A DNA stretch of 35,811 bases from a virus. Both the position numbers and the translations under genes were made by a program. The notes below the pieces were generated by a model that was given only the letters and a program-made list of their open reading frames with translations, searched no databases and had not been told where the DNA came from. The stretch is taken from the IMG/VR virus record IMGVR_UViG_3300033571_026166, positions 1 to 35,811 of that record; one strand, given 5' to 3'. This document shows, one piece after another, positions 1-6,472 of this stretch; within the stretch, counting starts at the first letter, position 1, and the number at the start of each line of letters is the position of its first letter.

Positions 1-97
1 AGAAAATGGTGTTTGTTTTATGTCTAAATTTAATAATGATGAGTGTTTTATTTCTTTAGAGGATTTAAATGCCGATGATTGGGAGGTAGTAGAATGA
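1..97 (+). CDS. C-terminal end of a small DWEVVE protein (5' cut by window edge)
   Basis: An open frame enters at the left edge and ends in a TGA at 95-97; 31 residues are visible, ending LNADDWEVVE. The ending closely matches the 66-residue protein at 4384-4584, and the last 21 bases are identical between the two genes, so they look like diverged copies. A C-terminal DWEVV(E) after a hydrophobic/acidic stretch is also typical of small phage proteins of the DUF2829 (Tad2-like) family. That link is an inference from the ending alone. The stop overlaps the start of the next gene (ATGA). Confidence 0.6.
   Translation, partial: ENGVCFMSKFNNDECFISLEDLNADDWEVVE
77..97 (+). repeat. 21-bp repeat, copy 1: DWEVVE codons plus next gene's RBS
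   Basis: The 21 bases here are identical to 4564-4584 (they begin GATTGGGAGGTAGTAG). They encode WEVVE-stop in one frame. In the next gene's context they supply a GGGAGG Shine-Dalgarno sequence placed about 8 bases before the ATG at 94. One stretch thus carries a protein C-terminus, a ribosome binding site and an overlapping stop/start. Confidence 0.8.
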
Positions 98-327
98 ATA
101 AGGAATTAAAAATAGTTTCAATTAATAATGTTACGTTTAAGCAACCTTTACCTAGTAAAAAAGCTTTTAAGAAATACAGGGATATAAGGAAAAAGGAGTG
201 GATAGAAGAATTAAAAAAAATTTTGCTTAGAGCTAATCCACCACCAGATTTTATAGAGGGTGGTGTTGCAATTGGTAAAATAAGATTTGATATTGGTTCT
301 GTAATAAATATAAAGGAAACAAAATGA
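94..327 (+). CDS. Small hypothetical early protein
   Basis: This is a 77-residue protein with no recognised family. A longer frame could start at a TTG at 79, but the ATG at 94 is preferred because GGGAGGT lies just upstream and its ATGA overlaps the preceding stop. The middle is strongly basic (KKAFKKYRDIRKKEWIEELKK, residues about 23-43) and probably helical. A PPP turn and a glycine-rich end follow. The stop overlaps the next start (ATGA at 324-327). It lies in an early-gene run, where small host-takeover proteins are common, but no function can be assigned. Confidence 0.55.
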   Translation: MNKELKIVSINNVTFKQPLPSKKAFKKYRDIRKKEWIEELKKILLRANPPPDFIEGGVAIGKIRFDIGSVINIKETK

Positions 328-422
328 GCGATATTGAATTGATCATACTAGTTCACGAAATACTTATTATTGTTGGGCTAATAGGACTTGGTTTTAATTT
401 ATATTATAATTTTAAAGATTAA
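324..422 (+). CDS. 32-residue single-helix membrane microprotein
   Basis: This short frame starts with an ATG overlapping the previous stop (ATGA). It encodes MSDIELIILVHEILIIVGL and continues with a hydrophobic LIGLGF segment and a short basic tail. Most of the protein would be one membrane helix. An AAGGA lies 8-12 bases upstream of the start. It is one of several tiny membrane proteins scattered through the rightward arm. No family is recognised. Confidence 0.45.
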   Translation: MSDIELIILVHEILIIVGLIGLGFNLYYNFKD

Positions 423-426
423 CAAA

Positions 427-543
427 ATGAATATTAAATACATAATAGCTATCATGATTATAGCAATGACAGGTTTTTACTTTGAGTTTTACCACAATAA
501 AGACAGGGTAATTGACGATAGAATTTTAGAATGTGTGAGGTGA
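427..543 (+). CDS. 38-residue single-helix membrane microprotein
   Basis: The frame encodes an N-terminal hydrophobic helix (YIIAIMIIAMTGFYFEF, about residues 5-21) followed by a short charged tail (NKDRVIDDRILECVR). The topology suggests a membrane anchor with a cytoplasmic or periplasmic tail of about 17 residues. It begins 4 bases after the previous stop and ends 2 bases before the next ATG, so it sits in an unbroken operon. No known family; the coding call rests on spacing and composition. Confidence 0.45.
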   Translation: MNIKYIIAIMIIAMTGFYFEFYHNKDRVIDDRILECVR

Positions 544-545
544 TA

Positions 546-782
546 ATGAAACTACTTAATAACATAACAAAACTTAAGGAAGCTTTGAAAATTCAAGCTG
601 ATAGAGAATACAGACAGCTAATTGAAAAGGCAGTTAACCTTGACATTAACGACTTTGACTACTCTACTTATGACCCACAAGGATTAAGACATAGAATAGG
701 TGAGAAGTTATGTGAAATATCTGCTAATGAAAACAGAAATTTGAGAATGGATTTTTACAATTTAAATAGTAGGGGGTGTTAG
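546..782 (+). CDS. Small hypothetical early protein
   Basis: This is a 78-residue soluble-looking protein rich in charged helical sequence. The ATG at 546 is chosen over the in-frame ATG at 531 because GAGGTG ends 5 bases before it and it follows the previous stop by 2 bases. The first 35 residues look helical (KLKEALKIQADREYRQLIEK), then come an acidic stretch (DINDFDY) and a basic one (GLRHRIGEK). No family is recognised. It lies between a membrane microprotein and another small gene in the early operon. Confidence 0.55.
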   Translation: MKLLNNITKLKEALKIQADREYRQLIEKAVNLDINDFDYSTYDPQGLRHRIGEKLCEISANENRNLRMDFYNLNSRGC

Positions 783-784
783 TT

Positions 785-940
785 ATGATTTTAGAAGCAG
801 AATTATTATACAATTTAAAAGAACTGAAGAATTACGATAGATTAGTAATGTTATCTACAGTTTATAACAAATCTCTTCTTGAGATGATAGACGACATACT
901 TGGTAAAATTGAAATTATAAATGAAGAGGAAATAAAATGA
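785..940 (+). CDS. 51-residue small acidic helical protein
   Basis: The frame starts MILEAELLYNLKELKNYD and ends in acidic NEEEIK; it is likely mostly helical or coiled-coil. GGGGGTG (775-779 region) precedes the start at Shine-Dalgarno distance. The stop overlaps the next ATG (ATGA at 937-940), which supports it being translated as part of the operon. No family is recognised. Confidence 0.5.
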   Translation: MILEAELLYNLKELKNYDRLVMLSTVYNKSLLEMIDDILGKIEIINEEEIK

Positions 941-1263
941 AGGATTTTAACGCAAAACATAGAGAACTTTATCTGGAAGAACTGAAAGAAGTTTTAAAAA
1001 ATCATGTTAGCGGTACAAACGTAGGAATGGAAAAATTAACATTAAATAGAATTTTTTATTTAGTAGATAAATTTAACTTAAATGATGTGACTGAACTTTT
1101 TTCAATATTGAAGTTGTTAAGAGATAGTTTGTCGCAAGAAGATTTTAAATTTATTTGTACATATGAGTTTGGTGATTATTCTACTAATTCATTACAGAAG
1201 ATTACGTATAAAATATTTAAAGATCAATTTATAGATATAATTTTAGAAAGTAGGTATGTGTGA
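937..1263 (+). CDS. Hypothetical early protein, 108 residues
   Basis: This is a soluble, mixed-charge protein with predicted helical segments (HRELYLEELKEVLKNH near the start; VTELFSILKLLRDSL in the middle). No motif is recognised. GAGGA lies just upstream of the start (GAAGAGGAAATAAA then ATG). The start overlaps the previous stop (ATGA), and the TGA stop shares its A with the next ATG (TGATG at 1261-1265). Coupled translation of 785-940, this gene and 1263-1385 is therefore expected. Function unknown. Confidence 0.6.
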   Translation: MKDFNAKHRELYLEELKEVLKNHVSGTNVGMEKLTLNRIFYLVDKFNLNDVTELFSILKLLRDSLSQEDFKFICTYEFGDYSTNSLQKITYKIFKDQFIDIILESRYV

Positions 1264-1385
1264 TGAAAAATAAATTTGACAATTGGATGAATAACCAATT
1301 TGCCCCATGGGTATTAACAGTAGTATTTGCAATTAATTTTATTGTATTTATGTTGATATTCGGGCAATTAGCTTTTGGTAAGTAA
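1263..1385 (+). CDS. 40-residue single-helix membrane microprotein
   Basis: It starts in a TGATG overlap. After a polar amphipathic lead (MKNKFDNWMNNQFAPW) comes one hydrophobic helix (VLTVVFAINFIVFMLIFG) and a short LAFGK end. The layout (amphipathic N-terminus, one helix, almost no tail) resembles other phage membrane microproteins, but no family is recognised. AGGTATGTG upstream can serve as a ribosome binding site. Confidence 0.5.
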   Translation: MKNKFDNWMNNQFAPWVLTVVFAINFIVFMLIFGQLAFGK

Positions 1386-1387
1386 TT

Positions 1388-1510
1388 ATGAATAAAATTG
1401 AAGATTTACAACATTACGAAGAATTAAAAATGGTAGCTGATAAACATAATGTATCTATTTATGAAGTTATAGATGTGATGTTATTAGAGTTAAAAAAAGT
1501 ATGGAAATAA
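1388..1510 (+). CDS. 40-residue small helical protein
   Basis: The frame begins 2 bases after the previous stop and encodes MNKIEDLQHYEELKMVADK followed by HNVSIYEVIDVMLLELKKVWK. The second half has the look of a short helix-turn-helix-like pair (KHNVSIYEVIDVML), but it is too short to call. It may act with the ribbon-helix-helix candidate directly downstream, whose possible upstream start (1501) overlaps this gene's end. Confidence 0.4.
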   Translation: MNKIEDLQHYEELKMVADKHNVSIYEVIDVMLLELKKVWK

Positions 1511-1512
1511 AT

Positions 1513-1749
1513 ATGAAAAATTTTGAAAGAGAAGTTGCTAAATTAGCAAGCGATAGTATATTGGATGATATCCCTAAAAACTCTAAAGGTGGTTATAACA
1601 ATCAAGCTGTAGGTGTTGACTTAGATCAAATAGCTATCTTAAGAGGTTTAAGTATTATTAGAAGCAATGATACTGGTTATAAGGTAACAATAAGTGCGTT
1701 GGTTCGTGAAGCTATAAGGGATTTATTCATCAAATATAATATCAATTAA
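1513..1749 (+). CDS. Ribbon-helix-helix-like putative transcriptional regulator
   Basis: This is a 78-residue protein; an in-frame ATG at 1501 would add four residues and overlap the previous gene, and neither start has a strong Shine-Dalgarno. The C-terminal half, roughly residues 34-78, has a strand (AVGVDLDQIAIL), a first helix, and then VTISALVREAIRDLF. The last segment fits the second helix of ribbon-helix-helix DNA-binding proteins (pattern S.LIREAI..). It would bind DNA as a dimer and could control the early or replication operon that begins 5 bases later. The fold call rests on pattern only; no operator was identified. Confidence 0.5.
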   Translation: MKNFEREVAKLASDSILDDIPKNSKGGYNNQAVGVDLDQIAILRGLSIIRSNDTGYKVTISALVREAIRDLFIKYNIN

Positions 1750-1754
1750 ATAAT

Positions 1755-4007
1755 ATGAAGTACGCAATTACAACGTTTCCTCACGTAAAAGTATCTTTTG
1801 TGGGGCAGGAGGGAGTACATTTTAACGAACTATCTGTTAAGGATATTTATAGTAGATTTCTAAAGTACAAGGATAAGTCAAACGACGTTAAGGACGAACA
1901 GAAACATTTTATACTGGCTAAATATAAAGATTCTTCAAACCCTAGAACAAGTGAGAATATAGACTATTATAGTGGGTTAGTAATTGACTTTGATAGTTAC
2001 GGGAAGAACTTCAATTATTTGAAAGAGGAAATTACCAACACTTTAAAAGGAATTGATATTTTATACTATACTACAAGCTCTCATACTTTTGATAATCCAA
2101 GAGTAAGGTTAATTATTTTCTGCAATAGGATTTTCAAACCAGATGAGAAAACGAATATACTTGTTAATCTTACTCAAAATTTTAGTACTGATTTGGTAAT
2201 GGCAATTGACCAACATAATACTTTCGGCAATAACGCATTATCAAGATTGCCCTATAATTCACCTGAGTTTGAAATGGTTTATTGCGAGGGATTAACATAT
2301 GACATAGGGGGTAATTTAACAACTACCTCCTCAAATAGTAATGAAAAGCAGGATTTGGAGGAGGTAGAATTAAAAAAAACATTTAACAATATCCCAGTAC
2401 AGGATTTAACAACTGATAAAATAAAAGAGTTGTTAGTAGAGTATAAAAAGATAGTTGGTTTTGATGAGACAAAAGGTTGGTTTAATGACTATGAAACTTG
2501 GGTAGAGGTAGGCAGTATTCTTCATCATCAATTTAAGGGAAATGAAGAGGGGTTATCACTATGGAAAGAAATATCTTGTGAGGATGGACAACAAATAGAA
2601 TACACTTATAAAAAATTCTCTAATGATAAGGAAAACCCCAAGACTTTCAAAACCATAATGAAAGCTGTAAGAGAAAGTAAGATACCTCCTAAAGTAGCAT
2701 TATTTGACCCAAACGCACCACCTCTTAAAGTAGATAAGAGTAAGACTGTGGATATAGATACATTTCCGCATCTTAGTTTTGGTAAGACAACGATTAAACC
2801 TAAGGATACTTACGATAATTTTGTTCACATAATGAAGTTTTACAATGTTGATTTGGGTGTTGATATCATAACCAAAAAAGTAACCTTATTCGGCAACGGG
2901 GATCAAAATGCAAATCAAGAGGACATTTTGGACTTGATGGAAATCAATAATATGTCAAGTAAGAGCCGAGGTATAAGGTATATTAATAAATATGCTAATG
3001 AAAATAGATATAATTCATTTTACAATCTGCTAACTAAAACAAAATGGGATGGTATATGTAGACTAAATGATTTCTATAATACTTTGAGAGTAAAACCTGA
3101 ATACACGGAACTTCGTAATTCGTATTTACTGACTTGGCTTAAGCAGTTTATTTATATCAGTTGTTTTAGTAGCGAGTATCCTTATAAGAGTAAGAATATA
3201 GCTAAACGTCTTTTAGTATTGCAATCAAAACAAGATGGTGGTAAGTCAACGTGGGTAAAAAATCTTTTACCAAACGAGTTTGAAAAACAATATATATCCA
3301 TAGGAGCAACTCTTAAGACGGATGACGATAGACATACTTTAGGGTTGGTAAATAAACTTATTGTAGAATTAGCTGAACTTGAAAAATCGTTTAAACACAG
3401 CGATATAAACGCTTTCAAGGCTTTTTACGGCAGAACTGTTGATACTCTCAAGATGATATACGTAACTTTTCCTGTGGACTTTGAGAGAACGACAAGTTTT
3501 ATAGCAACAACTAACGACTTTTACTTTCTAAAGGATAATACTGGTTCTAATAGATTTATGATTATCCCTTTGGACGATGATTATAAGGATGAAAAAGGAT
3601 TATCCATACTTTGTAACGGAAGACATAAAATAGATATGCTTATGCTTTACAGACAAATTTATGAAGATAAAGATGGATGGGTTAATTTTGATTTAAATAG
3701 TAAAGATAGGGAAATTCAAAAGGAATTAAACAGTCAGTTTTTTATGAACGATGTTATGGAGGATTTGTTTTTTGAAGAGTTTGGTAAAGATATTGATTAT
3801 AAAGCTCCTTTATATAGCTGTAAGGATATATTACAAAAACTTGGTTATACAACAAATCAGATAAGTAAAAAATTGAAAAATGATTTAGCAACATTTTTAA
3901 GATTAAAAAATTATCCATATCTAAAAAGAGAGGGTAAATTTAGGTTAATATCATTAAGAAAAGAGGTGCAAATAAATGATAGTGAAATACAGAAAGAAGC
4001 TTATTAG
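1755..4007 (+). CDS. Primase-polymerase / VirE-type superfamily 3-like replicative helicase
   Basis: This 750-residue protein probably primes and opens the phage replication fork. Three parts are visible. Around residues 70-125 there is an archaeo-eukaryotic-primase-like core: LVIDFDSY (metal-binding D.D), then TTSSH, then PRVRLIIF. Around 229-315 lies a PriCT-2-like region (YETWVEVGSILHHQF, GLSLWKEIS). From about 430 onward is a VirE-like ATPase (PF05272 type) with Walker A in KQDGGKSTW near residue 492 and Walker B-like LIVELAELEK near 534. Arginine-rich FERTTSFIATTN and GSNRFMII follow, as in that family. The C-terminus may be a winged-helix domain. It overlaps the next gene by 32 bases. 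No strong Shine-Dalgarno is seen before the ATG. Confidence 0.88.
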   Translation: MKYAITTFPHVKVSFVGQEGVHFNELSVKDIYSRFLKYKDKSNDVKDEQKHFILAKYKDSSNPRTSENIDYYSGLVIDFDSYGKNFNYLKEEITNTLKGIDILYYTTSSHTFDNPRVRLIIFCNRIFKPDEKTNILVNLTQNFSTDLVMAIDQHNTFGNNALSRLPYNSPEFEMVYCEGLTYDIGGNLTTTSSNSNEKQDLEEVELKKTFNNIPVQDLTTDKIKELLVEYKKIVGFDETKGWFNDYETWVEVGSILHHQFKGNEEGLSLWKEISCEDGQQIEYTYKKFSNDKENPKTFKTIMKAVRESKIPPKVALFDPNAPPLKVDKSKTVDIDTFPHLSFGKTTIKPKDTYDNFVHIMKFYNVDLGVDIITKKVTLFGNGDQNANQEDILDLMEINNMSSKSRGIRYINKYANENRYNSFYNLLTKTKWDGICRLNDFYNTLRVKPEYTELRNSYLLTWLKQFIYISCFSSEYPYKSKNIAKRLLVLQSKQDGGKSTWVKNLLPNEFEKQYISIGATLKTDDDRHTLGLVNKLIVELAELEKSFKHSDINAFKAFYGRTVDTLKMIYVTFPVDFERTTSFIATTNDFYFLKDNTGSNRFMIIPLDDDYKDEKGLSILCNGRHKIDMLMLYRQIYEDKDGWVNFDLNSKDREIQKELNSQFFMNDVMEDLFFEEFGKDIDYKAPLYSCKDILQKLGYTTNQISKKLKNDLATFLRLKNYPYLKREGKFRLISLRKEVQINDSEIQKEAY

Positions 4008-4185
4008 AAATCTGGGCAATTATGAGAATATAACTGTTGAGATAGAACTTGAGGACAATGTAGTTTATGAACGTGGGGAAACCTACGATGGTGTTTATGA
4101 TAAACTAAGTAGCTATGTCAGTGAGTCTTTAAGAAAAGAGAACAGGAAAATAGATGAATATTTGAAAACAAGAGGTGTGAAGTGA
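3976..4185 (+). CDS. Small hypothetical protein in replication block
   Basis: This is a 69-residue, charged protein with a likely beta-rich first half (ENITVEIELEDNVVYERG) and a helical second half (DKLSSYVSESLRKENRKIDEYL). The ATG is preceded by AGAGGTG at Shine-Dalgarno distance, which supports translation although the first 32 bases lie inside the primase-helicase gene in another frame. Its stop overlaps the next gene's GTG start (GTGA). No family is recognised with confidence. Confidence 0.6.
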   Translation: MIVKYRKKLIRNLGNYENITVEIELEDNVVYERGETYDGVYDKLSSYVSESLRKENRKIDEYLKTRGVK

Positions 4186-4379
4186 AAATATTTAATGAAT
4201 GGACACTACTATTTTTATCAGTGGCTTTATTCTTCATACTCAAGACTGTTAATGACAGACATTATAACGATACAAAACTTTATCTAGTTGAAATTGTGCT
4301 TGAAAATAATCCTGATTTGTCAGAATTTGAGTTGGAATCAAGAGTTAATAAATTGTTTGATATAGTGAAAGATAGGTAA
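4182..4379 (+). CDS. Small membrane-anchored protein, GTG start
   Basis: The 65-residue frame starts at a GTG that overlaps the previous stop, with AGAGGTG upstream. Residues about 7-20 form one hydrophobic helix (WTLLFLSVALFFIL). An acidic, helical soluble tail follows (ENNPDLSEFELESRVNKLF). The shape is a one-helix anchor with a 40-residue cytoplasmic-type domain. No family recognised. It belongs to the set of tiny membrane proteins interleaved with the replication genes. Confidence 0.55.
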   Translation: MKIFNEWTLLFLSVALFFILKTVNDRHYNDTKLYLVEIVLENNPDLSEFELESRVNKLFDIVKDR

Positions 4380-4383
4380 GAAA

Positions 4384-4584
4384 ATGAATATAGTTGATGT
4401 GTTTAATAAGTTAAAAGAAAATCCTAAATTGGTAGTAAAACAAGGTGTTATTACTTACAAAAACGAACTTGGTAATATTCGTTTTAATGATGGTAGTGAT
4501 GATAATTTTTATAAATTAGATTTAGATGATTTATGGTTTAGTTTTGCGGATGTTTTATCAGACGATTGGGAGGTAGTAGAATGA
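4384..4584 (+). CDS. Small DWEVVE protein (possible DUF2829/Tad2-like)
   Basis: This 66-residue protein begins MNIVDVFNKLKENPKLVVKQ and ends ADVLSDDWEVVE. The overall outline matches the ends of DUF2829 proteins: an N-terminal helix, a short basic segment, strands, and a C-terminal L..DDWEVVE. Some members (Tad2) counter the Thoeris defence by binding its signal molecule. It is shorter than usual and lacks an obvious R-G-W segment near residue 20, so the assignment is tentative. It resembles the truncated gene at the left edge of the window. Its final codons contain the next gene's ribosome binding site. Confidence 0.55.
   Translation: MNIVDVFNKLKENPKLVVKQGVITYKNELGNIRFNDGSDDNFYKLDLDDLWFSFADVLSDDWEVVE
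4564..4584 (+). repeat. 21-bp repeat, copy 2: DWEVVE codons plus next gene's RBS
   Basis: This stretch is identical to 77-97. It encodes WEVVE-stop and at the same time places GGGAGG about 8 bases before the ATG at 4581. The genes that follow the two copies (94-327 and 4581-4751) are unrelated to each other, so the conserved unit is the small gene with its overlapping translation signal. Confidence 0.8.
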
Positions 4585-4751
4585 TTAAGTTTATAATAGG
4601 TTTTGGAATAACTATATTCTATCTTGTTATTTATGAAATTAGTAAGAGAACTGATACTTTTATAAACCTGATTACAATAATAATTATTTGCAGTGGTTGT
4701 TACTATCTTGGCGATATGGTTATGTATAGATATTTAGGTAATTTAAAATGA
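4581..4751 (+). CDS. 56-residue two-helix membrane protein
   Basis: The start is the ATG at 4581 inside the ATGA overlap, preceded by GGGAGG; the longer TTG-initiated frame from 4566 is an artefact of that ribosome binding site. Two hydrophobic segments are visible: about residues 3-17 (KFIIGFGITIFYLVIY) and 30-45 (LITIIIICSGCYYLGD), joined by a short charged loop. The stop overlaps the DUF2800 start (ATGA). No family recognised. A small integral inner-membrane protein is the most that can be said. Confidence 0.55.
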   Translation: MIKFIIGFGITIFYLVIYEISKRTDTFINLITIIIICSGCYYLGDMVMYRYLGNLK

Positions 4752-5848
4752 AAAAACATAGTGATTTCTCACCTAGTTCTTTTGAACGTAGGTTTTTATG
4801 TCCAGCATCCTATATGATGGAAAAAGATATACCTCCTACTAAGAGCAAATACGCTGATGAGGGTACTTTATTGCACGAACTAGTTACTATTGATATACGG
4901 GAGTATTTAAGAATACAAAATGATAAACCAGTATTGGACGCATATTTACATTATTTGGAAAATGTAAAACATAGTGAAAATATCAATAAACATCTTATTG
5001 TTGATTGTTTTAAGTCTTTTGTTGAAATTAAAAAACAATTATTTGATGTAGATGTAATTTTAGATAAAAAGTTTGCTTTGGAATATTTAGGTGATAATGA
5101 AGCAGGAACAGTTGATTGTATTATTACAGGCAATAATTTTGATGATAGACATCAAGTACACGTAATTGATTTCAAGTTCGGTTATGGTGTAAAGGTTGAC
5201 GCTTATATGAACTATCAGCTATTAAATTATGCTAAAGGTTATATAAAAAGTAATTATCATACTATAAAGGATTATGACATACACCTCCATATATTCCAAC
5301 CAACATTTTCAAATAGCTGTTGGAGTTTGGATGAAGAGGAAAAGTACAAATGGATTATCAGTGATAATTTTTATAAAAACGTTGTAAGTAAATGTAAAAA
5401 ATTAGAACCTGAATTTAATCCTAGCGTAAAAGCCTGTAAATTCTGCCGTGCAAAGTCTATTTGTAAACCACTATCTACTAATATTGTTGTTAAGGATAAG
5501 TATACCTTAACAACTGATGAGATAAAAGATTTTCTTGACAAAAAGGAGTTAATATTGTTATATATTATGGGTTTGGAAGATCACGCTAAAGGTATTCTTG
5601 AAAACGGCGGACACATTAACGGATATTCTCTAGTAGACAAATATTCAAATAGAAAGTGGGTATATGATGCTGAAAATGAGTTATTTAATATGTTAGGTGA
5701 TAAAGCTTATAATATCAAGAAAACTATTATCGGAATAGGACAGGCTGAAAAATTATTAGGTAAAGAGCAAGTAGATAAATTAACCGAGAAAGAGTATTTA
5801 GGTAAAATTATCATAGCAGCAGAAGACGAATTAAAAGATATAAATTAA
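4748..5848 (+). CDS. DUF2800 family RecB/Cas4-like nuclease
   Basis: This 366-residue protein fits the DUF2800 family, which belongs to the PD-(D/E)XK nuclease superfamily related to RecB and Cas4. It probably processes phage DNA during replication or recombination. Visible elements are HSDFSPSSFERRFLCPAS at the start, the TLLHEL motif near residue 38, EAGTVDCIITG near 117 (acidic catalytic D), VIDFKFGYG near 138 (D.K catalytic pair) and QLLNYAKGY. A cysteine set near 217-234 (ACKFCRAKSICKP plus an upstream Cys) could hold an iron-sulphur cluster as in Cas4/AddB. It is directly followed by DUF2815, the usual partner order in phages. Confidence 0.85.
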   Translation: MKKHSDFSPSSFERRFLCPASYMMEKDIPPTKSKYADEGTLLHELVTIDIREYLRIQNDKPVLDAYLHYLENVKHSENINKHLIVDCFKSFVEIKKQLFDVDVILDKKFALEYLGDNEAGTVDCIITGNNFDDRHQVHVIDFKFGYGVKVDAYMNYQLLNYAKGYIKSNYHTIKDYDIHLHIFQPTFSNSCWSLDEEEKYKWIISDNFYKNVVSKCKKLEPEFNPSVKACKFCRAKSICKPLSTNIVVKDKYTLTTDEIKDFLDKKELILLYIMGLEDHAKGILENGGHINGYSLVDKYSNRKWVYDAENELFNMLGDKAYNIKKTIIGIGQAEKLLGKEQVDKLTEKEYLGKIIIAAEDELKDIN

Positions 5849-5860
5849 AAAGGTAATATT

Positions 5861-6460
5861 ATGACTAACGAAAATAAAGATTTAAAAGTAATATTAGCTA
5901 ATGTAAAAATTAGTTATCCATCATTATTTAGGAAAATTAATAATCCTAAATTTCCAACAGAAGAAGCAAAAAGAAAATATGGTTGTAATTTTTTATTACA
6001 CAAAACAAAACATGCTGAAAAAATAGCAGAAATAACAGCTGGGTTAAAAAATCTTTGTAAAGAAAACAAAATGGCTTATGCTGATAATAAGTATTCAATA
6101 TTTGAAGACATGGCTATTGTTGCCGATGCTGACAGTAGTAAAGAAAAATTACGTGATTATTTTAAACTAAGTGCAAAATCATACGATAAACCTAACGTTA
6201 CAGATATAGATAATCAAAAAGTACACGATGAAGAACTAGTAAAAGCAGGTGATATTGTACACGCATCAGTTGTTTTTAGAGCTGTACCTAAAGATAGACC
6301 TACTCTACTTAGTTGTCAATTAAACCATGTTAAACATATTAGACACGAAGCTCCTATTATAACAAGCGGTGTTCCGGAAGACGCAACAGACAAGTTTGCA
6401 TTACTTACTGATGATGTAGAACCAGAAAACACAGCAGAAAACGAAGTAGATTTGTTTTAA
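5861..6460 (+). CDS. DUF2815 family single-stranded DNA-binding protein
   Basis: This 199-residue protein matches the DUF2815 family, thought to be OB-fold single-strand binders related to T7 gp2.5. Features include the N-terminal LANVKISYPSLF, a basic central region, and HASVVFRAVPKDRPTLLSC in the second half. The very acidic C-terminal tail ends DLF, in line with the acidic protein-docking tails of phage and bacterial SSBs. AAGGT 9 bases before the ATG acts as ribosome binding site. It would coat displaced strands and recruit the polymerase encoded 12 bases downstream. Confidence 0.8.
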   Translation: MTNENKDLKVILANVKISYPSLFRKINNPKFPTEEAKRKYGCNFLLHKTKHAEKIAEITAGLKNLCKENKMAYADNKYSIFEDMAIVADADSSKEKLRDYFKLSAKSYDKPNVTDIDNQKVHDEELVKAGDIVHASVVFRAVPKDRPTLLSCQLNHVKHIRHEAPIITSGVPEDATDKFALLTDDVEPENTAENEVDLF

Positions 6461-6472
6461 CATATTAATAAA

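Noticed and set aside
79-96. TTG-initiated N-terminal extension (MGGSR) of the gene at 94
   Set aside because: Those codons are the Shine-Dalgarno region, and the same extension appears before the unrelated gene at 4581, so it is a by-product of the shared 21-bp signal.
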